From Lutibacter sp. B2 (lineage in GTDB: Bacteria > Bacillota > Clostridia > Peptostreptococcales > Thermotaleaceae), in the NCBI GenBank assembly GCA_015686845.1, contig JADPRS010000009.1, forward strand, positions 41,517 to 105,516: a stretch of 64,000 nt of DNA, written 5' to 3'. The notes below the pieces were generated by a model that saw nothing but the letters and a program-made list of their open reading frames with translations, was not told the origin of the DNA and did no database searches. Both the position numbers and the translations under genes were made by a program. Below, piece by piece: positions 53,882-63,290 of the stretch (within the stretch, counting starts at the first letter, position 1; every line of letters begins with the position of its first letter).

Positions 53882-55069
53882 CTATTTTTCTAGCGCTTCT
53901 ATTCTTAAAATCTCAGCTTTATCTGTTTTTTCCCAAGGAAGATCAATATCCGTTCTTCCGAAATGTCCATAAGCTGCAGTTTGTCTATAAATCGGTCTTC
54001 TTAAATCTAAATCTCTAATGATCGCTGAAGGTCTTAAATCAAAATGCTTATTAACAAGTTCTTCTATTACTTCCGCAGAAACATTTCCAGTTCCAAAAGT
54101 TTCAACTAGCACAGATACAGGCTTTGCCACACCAATAGCATAAGCTAATCCAATCTCACACTTATCAGCAAGTCCAGCCGCAACAATATTTTTAGCAACA
54201 TATCTAGCTGCATAAGCTGCAGAACGGTCTACCTTTGTTGGATCTTTACCAGAGAATGCTCCACCACCATGTCTAGAATATCCACCGTACGTATCTACAA
54301 TAATCTTTCTACCCGTAAGACCAGCATCTCCTTGCGGTCCACCTACAACGAATCTGCCAGTTGGGTTAATATAATATTTCGTATTTTCATCTAATAATTC
54401 AGCAGGCACGATTGGCTTAACAACATTTTCAATCAAATCTTTTTCAATTTGAGGTTGTTCTACATCTTCACTATGTTGCGTAGAAATTACAATCGTATCA
54501 ACTCTAACAGGCTTATTTCCTTCATACTCGATTGTTACCTGTGTTTTTCCATCTGGTCTTAAATATTCTAAAGTACCATTTTTACGAACTTCAGCTAATC
54601 TTCTTGATAATTTGTGTGCAAGTGAAATCGGCATAGGCATAAGCTCTGGCGTCTCATTACAAGCAAATCCAAACATAAGACCTTGATCTCCTGCACCAAT
54701 TGATAAATCATCTGTCATTTCACCTTTTTTACTCTCAAGCGCTTGATCTACACCCATAGCAATATCTGCTGATTGCTCATCTATAGAAGTTAATACTGCA
54801 CAAGTCTCAGCATCAAAACCAAATTTTGCTCTCGTATATCCAATTTCTTTAATGGTTTGTCTTACAATCTCAGGAACATGAACATAACAGTTTGTAGTAA
54901 TTTCTCCTGCTACTAATACTAGTCCTGTAGTTACAGAAGTCTCTGCCGCTACACGTGCATTTGGATCTTTTGCAAAAATCGCATCTAATATTGCATCCGA
55001 AATTTGATCACACATCTTATCTGGATGCCCTTCTGTTACAGACTCTGAAGTAAACAATCTTCTTGCCAT
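53882..55069 (-). CDS. metK: S-adenosylmethionine synthetase
   Basis: MetK makes SAM from methionine and ATP. Signatures are [32 protein letters not shown] (GAGDQG), and [19 protein letters not shown] (GGGAFSGKD). At 395 residues it is normal. The ATG has AGGGAGG upstream, and a SAM-I riboswitch with terminator controls it, giving feedback by its product. Confidence 0.97.
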   Translation of the reverse strand: MARRLFTSESVTEGHPDKMCDQISDAILDAIFAKDPNARVAAETSVTTGLVLVAGEITTNCYVHVPEIVRQTIKEIGYTRAKFGFDAETCAVLTSIDEQSADIAMGVDQALESKKGEMTDDLSIGAGDQGLMFGFACNETPELMPMPISLAHKLSRRLAEVRKNGTLEYLRPDGKTQVTIEYEGNKPVRVDTIVISTQHSEDVEQPQIEKDLIENVVKPIVPAELLDENTKYYINPTGRFVVGGPQGDAGLTGRKIIVDTYGGYSRHGGGAFSGKDPTKVDRSAAYAARYVAKNIVAAGLADKCEIGLAYAIGVAKPVSVLVETFGTGNVSAEVIEELVNKHFDLRPSAIIRDLDLRRPIYRQTAAYGHFGRTDIDLPWEKTDKAEILRIEALEK

Positions 55070-55122
55070 TTAAAAAACCTCCCTATTCTATATACATCAT
55101 TTATTTTTACCCAAATGAATAC

Positions 55123-55150
55123 AAAAAAAACTCTTCACTTTTATGAAGAG
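55123..55150 (-). terminator. SAM riboswitch terminator
   Basis: CTCTTCA with complementary TGAAGAG and eight T on the minus strand, just downstream of the aptamer. Confidence 0.88.
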
Positions 55151-55165
55151 TATATTTCCACATAC

Positions 55166-55270
55166 TCCTCATCTTCCAGAATTCTCATTCTGCCGGATGT
55201 AGCACCGCGTAAAAAAATACCGGTTGCTGGGCATCATAGGGCCTATTCCCTCTGCCTCTCTTAATAAGGA
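55166..55270 (-). ncRNA. SAM-I riboswitch (S box)
   Basis: On the minus strand P1 strands TCCTTAT and ATGAGGA pair, and the core AGAGAGGCAGAGGGA, TAGGCCCTATGATGCCCAGC and AACCGGTA blocks are S-box signatures. It sits upstream of metK with a downstream intrinsic terminator, so high SAM should stop metK transcription. Confidence 0.96.
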
Positions 55271-55344
55271 TTTTTTATTATATTTTGTTTTTCGACATCA
55301 TAATACCACACACGCTTATAAAAGTCAACAGCATTTATATATTT

Positions 55345-55812
55345 TTATAAACTAACTGCAACCTTACTAAGTGTCATCATAATAAAAGCAGCAATACAGT
55401 TCCCAATAAAAATTGCACTAATGGCTGGAACAAATGGAATTCTAAAAAGGGATGCAGCTAGTGAACCTGTCCATACGCCAGTTGTAGGAAGAGGAATTGC
55501 AACAAATAACAAAAGTCCCAAAGCCTTATATTTATGTATTTTTTCTGTTTTTTTAACAGTACGATTTATAATTTTATCAATCCATTTTCTCCAAGTAGGA
55601 TTTCTTCTCAGTTTTGTGAAAATAGGATTTAATAATAAAAGTAAAAACGGTACAGGAATGAAACTACCTATAACCCCTAAAATTGCTGCAGTAACTGGAT
55701 CAATCCCCATAGATATACCTAATGGAATCGCTCCTTTTAACTCCATTAACGGCATAGCAGCTACAACCACTACCATTATCTCTTTTGATATAATATCCAT
55801 AATTTGATTCAT
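55345..55812 (-). CDS. COG2426 small multidrug export family protein
   Basis: This membrane protein of about 155 residues has four hydrophobic helices, with MPLMELKGAIPLGISMGIDP near the start and FVAIPLPTTGVWTGSLAASL in the middle, typical of the Sm_multidrug_ex family. The true function of the family is not established. The ATG at 55812 has GGGAG at 6 nt. It is divergent from the TtcA-like gene and upstream of the metK riboswitch. Confidence 0.85.
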   Translation of the reverse strand: MNQIMDIISKEIMVVVVAAMPLMELKGAIPLGISMGIDPVTAAILGVIGSFIPVPFLLLLLNPIFTKLRRNPTWRKWIDKIINRTVKKTEKIHKYKALGLLLFVAIPLPTTGVWTGSLAASLFRIPFVPAISAIFIGNCIAAFIMMTLSKVAVSL

Positions 55813-55975
55813 AATATTCTCCCTTATCCTCAATTTATCTACACCAATTATATATGATAGTTCACCATTTATGAAGAAGTTTTTTTTTTACTTTGTAATC
55901 ATAATTTAACACTATTTATCTAATTATTTATATATAATAGTAGGTATATATAAATAATTTGAAAGGATTTGTCAC

Positions 55976-56689
55976 ATGAGAAAAATACTAGGGTGCATCA
56001 AGAAAGCAGTAAAAAACTTTGATATGATACAAGAAGGAGACGTAATAGGCGTAGGAGTATCTGGAGGAAAAGACAGTTCATCCCTTCTATATGCTCTAAA
56101 ACTATACCAAAACTTCTCTCCAGTAAAATTCGAGCTTAAAGCACTAACCTTAACATTAGGATTTGAAGACTTTGATTTAACACCTATTAACGAATTTTGC
56201 AGAAAAATAGAAGTAGAACACATCGTATGCCCTACACAAATTGGCAAAGTAATATTTGAAGAACGAAAAGAAAAAAATCCATGTTCATTATGTTCTACAA
56301 TGAGACGCGGAAGACTTCATAACCTGTGTAAAGAACATGGCGTCACAAAACTTGCACTAGGACATCACGCCGACGATGCAATAGAAACACTATTTCTTTG
56401 TATGATGCACGAAGGTAGAATAAATACATTCGAACCGATCACATACCTAGATAGAAAAGACCTTACAATGATCAGACCGCTAATCTATGCCTATGAAGAA
56501 GATATCATATTAGCCGTGAACAAACACAATATACCCGTAGTGGAAAGCACCTGCCCTGCAAATAAAAAAACCCAAAGAGAATACTTTAAACAGATGCTCA
56601 CAAACATATATGGCGACATTCCAAATGGTAGAAAAAATATATTAAAAGCATTAGAAAACGCAGACCAATTTAACTTATGGTTCAAATAG
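55976..56689 (+). CDS. TtcA-like tRNA thiolation PP-loop ATPase
   Basis: This is an adenylating N-type ATP pyrophosphatase with P-loop SGGKDSSSLLYALK (about residue 29) and the CSLCSTMRRGRLHNLCKEHG cysteine motif that holds an Fe-S cluster in the TtcA/TtuA group, then KLALGHHADDAIETLFLCMM. TtcA makes 2-thiocytidine in tRNA; clostridial relatives of this length (237) may have other tRNA targets. AAAGGATTT precedes the ATG. It is 13 nt before the secreted glycosidase gene. Confidence 0.85.
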   Translation: MRKILGCIKKAVKNFDMIQEGDVIGVGVSGGKDSSSLLYALKLYQNFSPVKFELKALTLTLGFEDFDLTPINEFCRKIEVEHIVCPTQIGKVIFEERKEKNPCSLCSTMRRGRLHNLCKEHGVTKLALGHHADDAIETLFLCMMHEGRINTFEPITYLDRKDLTMIRPLIYAYEEDIILAVNKHNIPVVESTCPANKKTQREYFKQMLTNIYGDIPNGRKNILKALENADQFNLWFK

Positions 56690-56702
56690 GAGGAATTATA
56701 TT

Positions 56703-59273
56703 ATGAATAAATTCAAAAAATGTATAATCAGCATGACCGTACTAGGATCTATGGTATTTACTATCATTCCAGCTTATGCAGACTGGCAAGGCGGACTCTA
56801 TACACAAAAGAAAGAAGACCTATTAGCACAAGGCGTTACCCACGAACACATAATGAAATTCAAAGAAACAGGATGGACCAATATTCACGTACTACGCAAA
56901 AAACTAGACGCAACAAATACAAAAATCTCATTACTTACAAACACAGGAGGAATAGGAGAAAAAGCATCCCTATCAAAAATGGCAAACCAAAGACCAAACC
57001 TAATAGGTGGCATAAATGGTGACTTTTTCAGCATGACCTATCCAGGAACATTAGGCCCTATGGTAGAAGACGGAAAGCTTATAACAACTCCATTCTATAT
57101 CCAAAACCAAATGTCTTCATTTAATATATCCTCAGAAGGAAATCCTTTTATTACATATTGGGAACCCTATGAAATGGAATTCATCAACAATATAACAAAA
57201 AATGAATTTAAATTTTCTACCATCAATAAAAGTACAGATTCGCCTAATACAGCAATCGCATTTACACCTGATTGGGGTAAGAAAGCACCAAATCTACCAG
57301 CAGTTGAGAATACGATACAAATAATCGTACAAAATGATATCATCATAAACATCGTATCTAGCAAAGAAGGAGCTTACATCCCAGAAAACGGATACGTCCT
57401 ATGGGCAACAGGAAGTTTTGCACAAAATTTATCACCAAACTTTGTAACAGGTGATTCTGTAACATTAGATATGGACGGTCCTCTAGATTTCACCAATCTA
57501 TCCCTAAGTATGGGTGCTGGTGCAGTTCTAGTAAAAGACGGTCTGCCTTATCTAAATTTCTCTCATGATATAAAGGGAAATCATCCAAGAACTGCTCTTG
57601 GAATAACAGCAGATCAATCAGAAGTATTGCTAGTAACAGTAGATGGACGTACAAATTCCTACACAGGCGTATCTCAAAGTGAACTTGCTCATATCATGCT
57701 CTCACTTGGCGCATATGAAGCGGTAAACCTTGATGGTGGGGGATCTACAGAAATGGTTCTAAGAAATAAAGGAGAAATAAATCCAACCATTACAAACAAT
57801 CTATCTGAAGGATCTGAAAGAAGACTCGTAAATGGAATAGGCATCACAAATACTGCACCCGCAAGCAATGAAATCGGAGGAATGGTATTAAAAACCACTG
57901 ACTCAAACATATTTGTAGATTCATCAAGAAAAATTGAAGTAAAGGCATACGACACAAACAATCATCCAATGGCCATAAACATAAACGATATTCACTTTAG
58001 CGTAGAAGGTGTCTCTGGTGAATTTACAAACAATATATTTATCCCAAAAACAGCGGGAGAAGGATTTATAAAAGCAGACTATAACGGTGCATCTGCTCAC
58101 TTAAAAATAAAAGTTCTAGCAGATCCAGTAGAGCTCATCACTACACCTAATTCTCTTATATTGAGTGCAAATGAGCACATACAATTAACAGCAAAATTAA
58201 AAGATAAAGATGGATACACTTCACAGATAAACATAAATGATTTATCAACCAACATACCAAATAATCTAATAAACATAGATGCAAATGGAGTATGCTATGG
58301 AACAAACCAAGGAGGAAGTGGCGTAATAACAGCTAGCTTCAAAAACCTTAGCACACAAATTCCTTTTGCAGTAGGATATAACAGCGAAATCATAAATGAC
58401 TTTGAATCACTAAACGCATCATTCCTAGCATATCCAGCGGAAGTGATCGGATCATTTAATTTATCTCCTATTCATCATTCAGGAAAATTATCAGGAGAGC
58501 TTGCTTACAATTTTTCACAAACAGATGCAACAAGAGCAGCATATATTCTTTTTGACAATGGCGGAATTCCTTTTGAAAAGCAACCGCGTAACCTGGGTAT
58601 GTGGGTTCAAGGAGATCAAGGTGGCAACCACTGGCTAAGAGCCAAAATAGTAGATGGACAAGGAATGGATCATACCATCACGTTAAGTAGAAATATAGAT
58701 TGGACAGGATGGAAATATGTAGAAGTCCCTATGCCAACCAACATTACAATGCCCATTAAATTAGAACGTATTTATCTTACAGAAACAGATTCTAGCATAA
58801 AAGATAGTGGGAAAATATACATTGATGATATCACAGCTTGTTATTCAATCAACTTACCAAAAGTAGAAAAAACAAAGGACTTACAAAATGATAAAGCATC
58901 TTTACTAGATTTAAAACTACCACTTGTACTAACAGCTGAAAAATATAATATAACAAAATCAAACGATAGCACATTCATAACACTAGATAACACGCAATAT
59001 GGTTTTAGAAAAACAGACTTTGCCCAATGGCCTTGGCTAATAAATACACTAAACAATAATGACTCACAACAATTGGTCATCCTATTACCAAAACCGTTAA
59101 ACTTTATAGACAAGTTAGAACAGACTCTATTCGAAGATACATTAAAAGAATATCAAGATAAGCACAATGCAAAAGTTTGGGTAGTATCAAGTGGATGCAA
59201 TGAAATTAAAATCACACCAAAAGATGGTATCAGATACGTATCATTACGTGATCTATCAGATATTATTCAGTAA
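56703..59273 (+). CDS. Secreted phosphodiester glycosidase family protein
   Basis: This 856-residue exported protein has an N-terminal signal peptide (KKCIISMTVLGSMVFTIIP, probable cleavage after AYA at residue 26). A NAGPA-like phosphodiester glycosidase domain spans about residues 60-390, with GGINGDFFSMTYP, NHPRTALGITADQ and NLDGGGSTEMV. Ig-like repeats (about 395-560) and a jelly-roll carbohydrate-binding-like domain (about 560-720, HHSGKLSGELAYNF...IYIDDI) follow. The last 120 residues resemble the tail of a metallophosphatase without its metal motifs. It may trim phosphodiester-linked sugars of wall polymers. AGGAGG precedes the ATG. Confidence 0.85.
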   Translation: MNKFKKCIISMTVLGSMVFTIIPAYADWQGGLYTQKKEDLLAQGVTHEHIMKFKETGWTNIHVLRKKLDATNTKISLLTNTGGIGEKASLSKMANQRPNLIGGINGDFFSMTYPGTLGPMVEDGKLITTPFYIQNQMSSFNISSEGNPFITYWEPYEMEFINNITKNEFKFSTINKSTDSPNTAIAFTPDWGKKAPNLPAVENTIQIIVQNDIIINIVSSKEGAYIPENGYVLWATGSFAQNLSPNFVTGDSVTLDMDGPLDFTNLSLSMGAGAVLVKDGLPYLNFSHDIKGNHPRTALGITADQSEVLLVTVDGRTNSYTGVSQSELAHIMLSLGAYEAVNLDGGGSTEMVLRNKGEINPTITNNLSEGSERRLVNGIGITNTAPASNEIGGMVLKTTDSNIFVDSSRKIEVKAYDTNNHPMAININDIHFSVEGVSGEFTNNIFIPKTAGEGFIKADYNGASAHLKIKVLADPVELITTPNSLILSANEHIQLTAKLKDKDGYTSQININDLSTNIPNNLINIDANGVCYGTNQGGSGVITASFKNLSTQIPFAVGYNSEIINDFESLNASFLAYPAEVIGSFNLSPIHHSGKLSGELAYNFSQTDATRAAYILFDNGGIPFEKQPRNLGMWVQGDQGGNHWLRAKIVDGQGMDHTITLSRNIDWTGWKYVEVPMPTNITMPIKLERIYLTETDSSIKDSGKIYIDDITACYSINLPKVEKTKDLQNDKASLLDLKLPLVLTAEKYNITKSNDSTFITLDNTQYGFRKTDFAQWPWLINTLNNNDSQQLVILLPKPLNFIDKLEQTLFEDTLKEYQDKHNAKVWVVSSGCNEIKITPKDGIRYVSLRDLSDIIQ

Positions 59274-59280
59274 CATATTT

Positions 59281-59323
59281 CACCCCCTTACATATATATA
59301 TAATATAAGGGGGTGTTTTCTCT
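59281..59323 (+). terminator. Hairpin between the glycosidase gene and yyaC
   Basis: CACCCCCTTA and TAAGGGGGTG form a 10-bp GC-rich stem around an AT loop, followed by TTTTCTCTTT. It is a good terminator, and its 3' arm is also the yyaC Shine-Dalgarno (GGGGGTG). Confidence 0.8.
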
Positions 59324-59866
59324 TTGAAAATAAACTATCCAAAATCAACACTACTTACCCGTACACACCACACAAAAGAAAATGCAACAGAAATACTATC
59401 CCAATCAATTAGAGATAAAATAACACCTAGAAGCCTTGTATTATGTATTGGCACAGATCGATGTATAGGCGATGCATTAGGTCCAATAGTAGGTACTCTG
59501 CTCAAAGAAAAAAACTGTAGATTTCCCGTATACGGCACACTCGATAGCCCTATACATGCAGTAAACCTTTTAACCTCAATTGAAGCAATCAAAGAAACAC
59601 ATCCCAATAGACATATCCTAGCGGTTGATGCCTGTCTAGGTTATGAACATCTTATAGGAAATATCCACGTAAAAAAAGGTCCTATCTTCCCAGGCAAAGG
59701 CGTAGGCAAGAACCTTCCTGGCGTAGGTCAAACCTCCATCATAGGAATCGTTGATAAATTCCATGGTGAAGACTGTTTTTCTATACATACAATTCGGCTA
59801 AATTTGGTTACAAACATTGCAAAAATTATTGTGAATTCCATAATAAGGGCTAGTTATTTAAGCTAA
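59324..59866 (+). CDS. yyaC: Spore protease YyaC
   Basis: This belongs to the DUF1256/YyaC family, a distant relative of the germination protease GPR; the gene is tied to sporulation in Bacilli and Clostridia. It has SLVLCIGTDRCIGDALGPIV, then YGTLDSPIHAVNL, ILAVDACLGYEHLIGNIHV and GKNLPGVGQTSIIGIV. Start is a TTG with GGGGGTG 7 nt upstream; that site lies in the arm of a terminator-like hairpin. At 180 residues the length is usual. Confidence 0.9.
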   Translation: MKINYPKSTLLTRTHHTKENATEILSQSIRDKITPRSLVLCIGTDRCIGDALGPIVGTLLKEKNCRFPVYGTLDSPIHAVNLLTSIEAIKETHPNRHILAVDACLGYEHLIGNIHVKKGPIFPGKGVGKNLPGVGQTSIIGIVDKFHGEDCFSIHTIRLNLVTNIAKIIVNSIIRASYLS

Positions 59867-59894
59867 AAAATAGACATTAAAAAATGTCTATTTT
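59865..59894. terminator. Two-way terminator after yyaC
   Basis: AAAAAATAGACAT with complementary ATGTCTATTTTTT around a short A-rich loop, between convergent yyaC and the 55-aa gene. Confidence 0.8.
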
Positions 59895-60044
59895 TTCATC
59901 ATATACATTTTCAACAACAGTAGCATCACAACTTGCTTTTATTTTTTCACTATATGCTTTTTCTCCACACACGATAACCCCAATCGCCAATACAACAAAC
60001 ATAATAGATATGATCCGTAACAATCCAAACCCCTTATCCCTCAT
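59877..60044 (-). CDS. Small membrane-anchored protein, 55 aa
   Basis: A 55-codon frame starting M-R-D-K-G-F-G-L-L-R, followed by a transmembrane helix (IISIMFVVLAIGVIVCG) and a short polar tail. GGAGGGG precedes the ATG and a terminator follows, so it is likely real. No family recognised; function unknown. Confidence 0.5.
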   Translation of the reverse strand: MRDKGFGLLRIISIMFVVLAIGVIVCGEKAYSEKIKASCDATVVENVYDEKIDIF

Positions 60045-60089
60045 ATAACCCCTCCGTCAATTATATATTCATATATAGTATTGACTCTT

Positions 60090-60136
60090 TTTCAAAAAAC
60101 AAAACACATCATCGTCTTTATGACTCTGATGTGTTT
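60090..60136 (-). terminator. Terminator of the EamA transporter gene
   Basis: AAACACATCA and TGATGTGTTT form a 10-bp stem with a 15-nt loop and a T-rich tail on the minus strand. Confidence 0.75.
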
Positions 60137-60990
60137 CGTGTATATGCATATATTCCATATAGTATTATGATGCTTCCTGCTATTTGCCATAGGGTTGGAT
60201 TTTCTGAAAAAATCAATTTTGCCCAGATGATTGAACATACTGGTTCACCTAATATTGTCGTTGATACAAAAGTTGAACTTACATATCCTAATGCCCAATT
60301 TAGCATACTATGCCCTAAAAATGTACAAACCAGTGCTAATGCTAAGAAGATCATCCATTCTCTTAGTGGATATGGATAAAGGGGTATGTCTAGTATTAGT
60401 ATTCCTAAAAATAATGTTATAAAGCATGTACTATAGACTATAAACGTATAGCTAGATACACTTATTTTTTGTCTTATAGCTCGTCCAATCATTAAGTATA
60501 TTGCAAAAAATAATGCTCCTACTGTTGCTAGTGCATCTCCTAATATAATATTACTTCCTAATGTATAATCTCCCCCTGAAATTATAACTGCCCCCAAAAA
60601 AGCGATTCCTATTCCCAACAGTGCTTTTTTAGTTGTTTTTTCTTTAAATAATATATAGGTTGCTATTACCGTAAATATAGGTGTTGTATTTACAAGTACT
60701 ACTGCACTTGCTATGGATGTATATTTTACTGCATATACCCACGTTGTAAAGTGAGCAGCAAGTACTACACCACCTATCATACAAGTAAAGAATGTTTTTT
60801 TATCTAAACTCTTTATTTCATCCGTATTTTTAAGAAATATAGAAGGTAACATAAGTAATACGGTGATCCCCAATCTATAGGATGCAACTATGAGTGCGGG
60901 TGCACTAGACATTTTGATAAAAATTGATGAAAAAGATACTGCAAGTACTGCTATTATAATTGCAATCTTTGGATTAAATGTTACTTTCAT
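60118..60990 (-). CDS. EamA/DMT family transporter
   Basis: This 290-residue protein has ten hydrophobic helices arranged as two EamA repeats, with AVSFSSIFIKMSSAPALIVASYR in the first, VYAVKYTSIASAVVLVNTTP at the first repeat end, and GYVSSTFVSTTILGEPVCSI in the second. It belongs to the drug/metabolite transporter superfamily; substrate unknown. AAGGGGA precedes the ATG. It starts 15 nt after the 382-aa gene and may share its transcript. Confidence 0.9.
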   Translation of the reverse strand: MKVTFNPKIAIIIAVLAVSFSSIFIKMSSAPALIVASYRLGITVLLMLPSIFLKNTDEIKSLDKKTFFTCMIGGVVLAAHFTTWVYAVKYTSIASAVVLVNTTPIFTVIATYILFKEKTTKKALLGIGIAFLGAVIISGGDYTLGSNIILGDALATVGALFFAIYLMIGRAIRQKISVSSYTFIVYSTCFITLFLGILILDIPLYPYPLREWMIFLALALVCTFLGHSMLNWALGYVSSTFVSTTILGEPVCSIIWAKLIFSENPTLWQIAGSIIILYGIYAYTRNTSES

Positions 60991-61004
60991 AGATGTATCC
61001 CCTT

Positions 61005-62153
61005 TTATTCTATGTTTATAAATTCAAATATATCATTCTCATCGCTGTGTACAAATTCATATAAGATACTGTTTTCTAGGAACACTCTTTTGTTTAATTT
61101 TAATGTATCTTTAAAAGTATCACTTTCAAAATATAATGCTAGTTCTGTTATTTTTTCCTCTGTCTGAGCACCTATTATTAATTGATTTGCTGTAGTTAAA
61201 TAATATATTCCATGTATATCATCATTAATATAATAAGTTTCCTCCCCTACATGCTTATTATTTGGGTTGAATTCTGTATAAAGAACGCCTTGATCATATT
61301 CATTTTTCATAGTCTGAGGCTTTTCGTCTTCTAATACTGTTACCAAGTCAAAAAGATCCTTCACTTCATATACTATTAGGTACTCTCTTTTTCTAAGGGA
61401 AAATGCTGCTTCTATACTCGTTAGTTTCATACTCGATTGAACTTTCGCATTTTTTACTTTAATCCCTATTTCAGTATTCTCTATCTCTATTTGAGATACC
61501 AGCATTCTGTATCCAGTTGCTATGTCTATTAAGGATTCTGTCATATATAGATTTTCTTCTATCTTTTCTATATTATTCTTTAGAAGTGTTGAAGGTTTTT
61601 TTACTATTGGGTCTTGAATATTTTTGTTTGAAGATAGATAGTTTACGCCTTCATCGTCTAATCCAGCTGCTCTCATTACGAAATAATTTATGAGCTGATT
61701 CGGTTCTTTTATTTCTTCACATATTTTATTCCAAAGATCTAGTATTTCTTCACTTGTTATATCTACTGGTTGTTCTAATATGAAGTTGTATTCACTTTCT
61801 GGTTCTGGAAGTATTTGTGCGTATTCTTTGTTTTTTTGTGCATGGTTTTTCACTAAATATCTTGCCTCTTTTTCACTTATATCTACAAATTCTCCTCCAA
61901 GGCCGCCCATCATATTTGCTATTTGTATCCGTGCCTGGTCTTCTCCTAAAACTGGTATATAGTCATCTATCCCATATTCTTCTGCGTCTAGATGAAATAG
62001 TTGATTTAATATTTCTCCTTCTGGCGTTTTCCATTCTATGACGATTCCGATTACGCCCATTAGTCTGGTATTTGTTGCTTTTGCCTTTATGAATTCGTAT
62101 GGATTATTTTCTATTTTATTTCCTTTTATAACTGTGAATTTTCGTTTGTTCAT
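61005..62153 (-). CDS. Protein of unknown function, 382 aa
   Basis: A soluble, acidic, mixed alpha/beta protein with no signal peptide or transmembrane segment. Visible features are an N-terminal beta-rich part (MGVIGIVIEWKTPEGEILNQ, FHLDAEEYGIDDYIPVLG), a helical middle and a C-terminal beta part with YYINDDIHGIYYLTTANQLI. No motif of a known enzyme family is recognised. AAAAGGAG precedes the ATG. It is followed after 15 nt by the EamA transporter gene. Confidence 0.65.
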   Translation of the reverse strand: MNKRKFTVIKGNKIENNPYEFIKAKATNTRLMGVIGIVIEWKTPEGEILNQLFHLDAEEYGIDDYIPVLGEDQARIQIANMMGGLGGEFVDISEKEARYLVKNHAQKNKEYAQILPEPESEYNFILEQPVDITSEEILDLWNKICEEIKEPNQLINYFVMRAAGLDDEGVNYLSSNKNIQDPIVKKPSTLLKNNIEKIEENLYMTESLIDIATGYRMLVSQIEIENTEIGIKVKNAKVQSSMKLTSIEAAFSLRKREYLIVYEVKDLFDLVTVLEDEKPQTMKNEYDQGVLYTEFNPNNKHVGEETYYINDDIHGIYYLTTANQLIIGAQTEEKITELALYFESDTFKDTLKLNKRVFLENSILYEFVHSDENDIFEFINIE

Positions 62154-62265
62154 TATATTCTCCTTTTTCTCCTTGAGGTTTAAGCTTAATTAGCCCCATA
62201 AAGATTATTATATTATTATATTCAAATTTGTACAATGTTTTTTGCGAAAAAAGAAAAAAGAGGTA

Positions 62266-62299
62266 AAAAAATAGACATTAGAAGCATGTCCATTTTTTA
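62266..62299 (-). terminator. Terminator of the 55-aa membrane gene
   Basis: AAAAAATGGACAT and ATGTCTATTTTTTT pair around GCTTCTA on the minus strand, directly after the stop. Confidence 0.8.
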
Positions 62300-62464
62300 T
62301 TTAACCACTAACGAAAAAATAATTCCAAATATAGGAATACTCATCACTACGCCTGTTAAAACAATTGCTTCTTTTTCTTTAAAAATTAATTGATTTCCAG
62401 CAATCGTCTGGTCTTTTCTCATTTTAGTAAAAGCTCTTTTAAGATTCCCAAAATATTCACCCAT
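62297..62464 (-). CDS. Small membrane protein, 55 aa
   Basis: A 55-codon frame starting M-G-E-Y-F-G-N-L-K-R-A-F-T-K-M-R, with a C-terminal transmembrane helix (GVVMSIPIFGIIFSLVV). GGAGG lies 8 nt before the ATG and a strong terminator follows. No family recognised. Confidence 0.5.
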   Translation of the reverse strand: MGEYFGNLKRAFTKMRKDQTIAGNQLIFKEKEAIVLTGVVMSIPIFGIIFSLVVK

Positions 62465-62550
62465 AAATCATTCCTCCAAAAATCATATCTATTATTTGTA
62501 TTATTCCATGTTTCGACAATCATGTCAATATACCTTAGGTACTAACTATA

Positions 62551-63180
62551 TTATTTCCCCAATGCTTTTTTCATAAGAGCCTTTCTTCTTTCACTCTTTT
62601 GCTTCTTATACTCAGCCTTCGCAGTACCAGCAGAATCCAAAGAATATTCATTCTCCTCAAGTTCTTTTTTCATCTCATCTAAAACCCCATAAAACCTGCC
62701 ATCACATTCTTTCTCAAGTGCCTTGCCCTTCTTCAAATACTTAAGACCAAGACTAAACTTCTCACTCATTTTATCTTCATCCGACAAAGCATTATATTCA
62801 CCCTTAGCCTCACCTAAAAGAGTAGCCAATTTTCCATTAAACTCACTTTTTAAATTTGCAAACTGCTTAGTATACTTCTGAACTATAGTCCCTTCAGTAA
62901 CCTCTATTTCCTCAGCTTCTTCCTCTACAGGCTTCGCTGCTTTCTTTATACTCTCATTATCAGGTTTTTTTATCTCCTTACTATCTATAATTTCTTTCTT
63001 ATCATCTTCTTTTTTCACAACCACTTCTTTTTCAACCTCTTTAATCTCTTCATTCTCTTCCTGCTTAATAACAGGCTTTTTAACAGCTTCTTTTGGTACC
63101 TCTTCCTTTTTATTGAAATATCCAAAAATAGCAATCACCGTAGCTAAAATACAAATTATAACTAATAATTTTTTTTTCAT
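62551..63180 (-). CDS. Membrane-anchored Lys/Glu-rich protein, 209 aa
   Basis: One N-terminal transmembrane helix (LLVIICILATVIAIFGYF, residues 5-22) without a lipobox cysteine, then a highly charged, low-complexity Lys/Glu linker (about 24-100) and a helical C-terminal domain (YTKQFANLKSEFNGKLATLL...). It is likely exposed on the outside of the membrane as a spacer plus helical bundle. GGGGGT precedes the ATG. No family recognised. Confidence 0.6.
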   Translation of the reverse strand: MKKKLLVIICILATVIAIFGYFNKKEEVPKEAVKKPVIKQEENEEIKEVEKEVVVKKEDDKKEIIDSKEIKKPDNESIKKAAKPVEEEAEEIEVTEGTIVQKYTKQFANLKSEFNGKLATLLGEAKGEYNALSDEDKMSEKFSLGLKYLKKGKALEKECDGRFYGVLDEMKKELEENEYSLDSAGTAKAEYKKQKSERRKALMKKALGK

Positions 63181-63225
63181 CCATTTACCCCCATATTCAT
63201 TCTACATTATCTATATTATACCAAA

Positions 63226-63270
63226 TAAATAAAAATCCAACAAAAAATTTTTCTGTTAGATTTTTTCTAT
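63226..63270 (-). terminator. Terminator of the Rpn-family gene
   Basis: AAATCTAACA and TGTTGGATTT (one wobble) around an A/T-rich loop and followed by T on the minus strand. Confidence 0.6.
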
Positions 63271-63290
63271 TTTTCTTTTGCAACAGAGGG

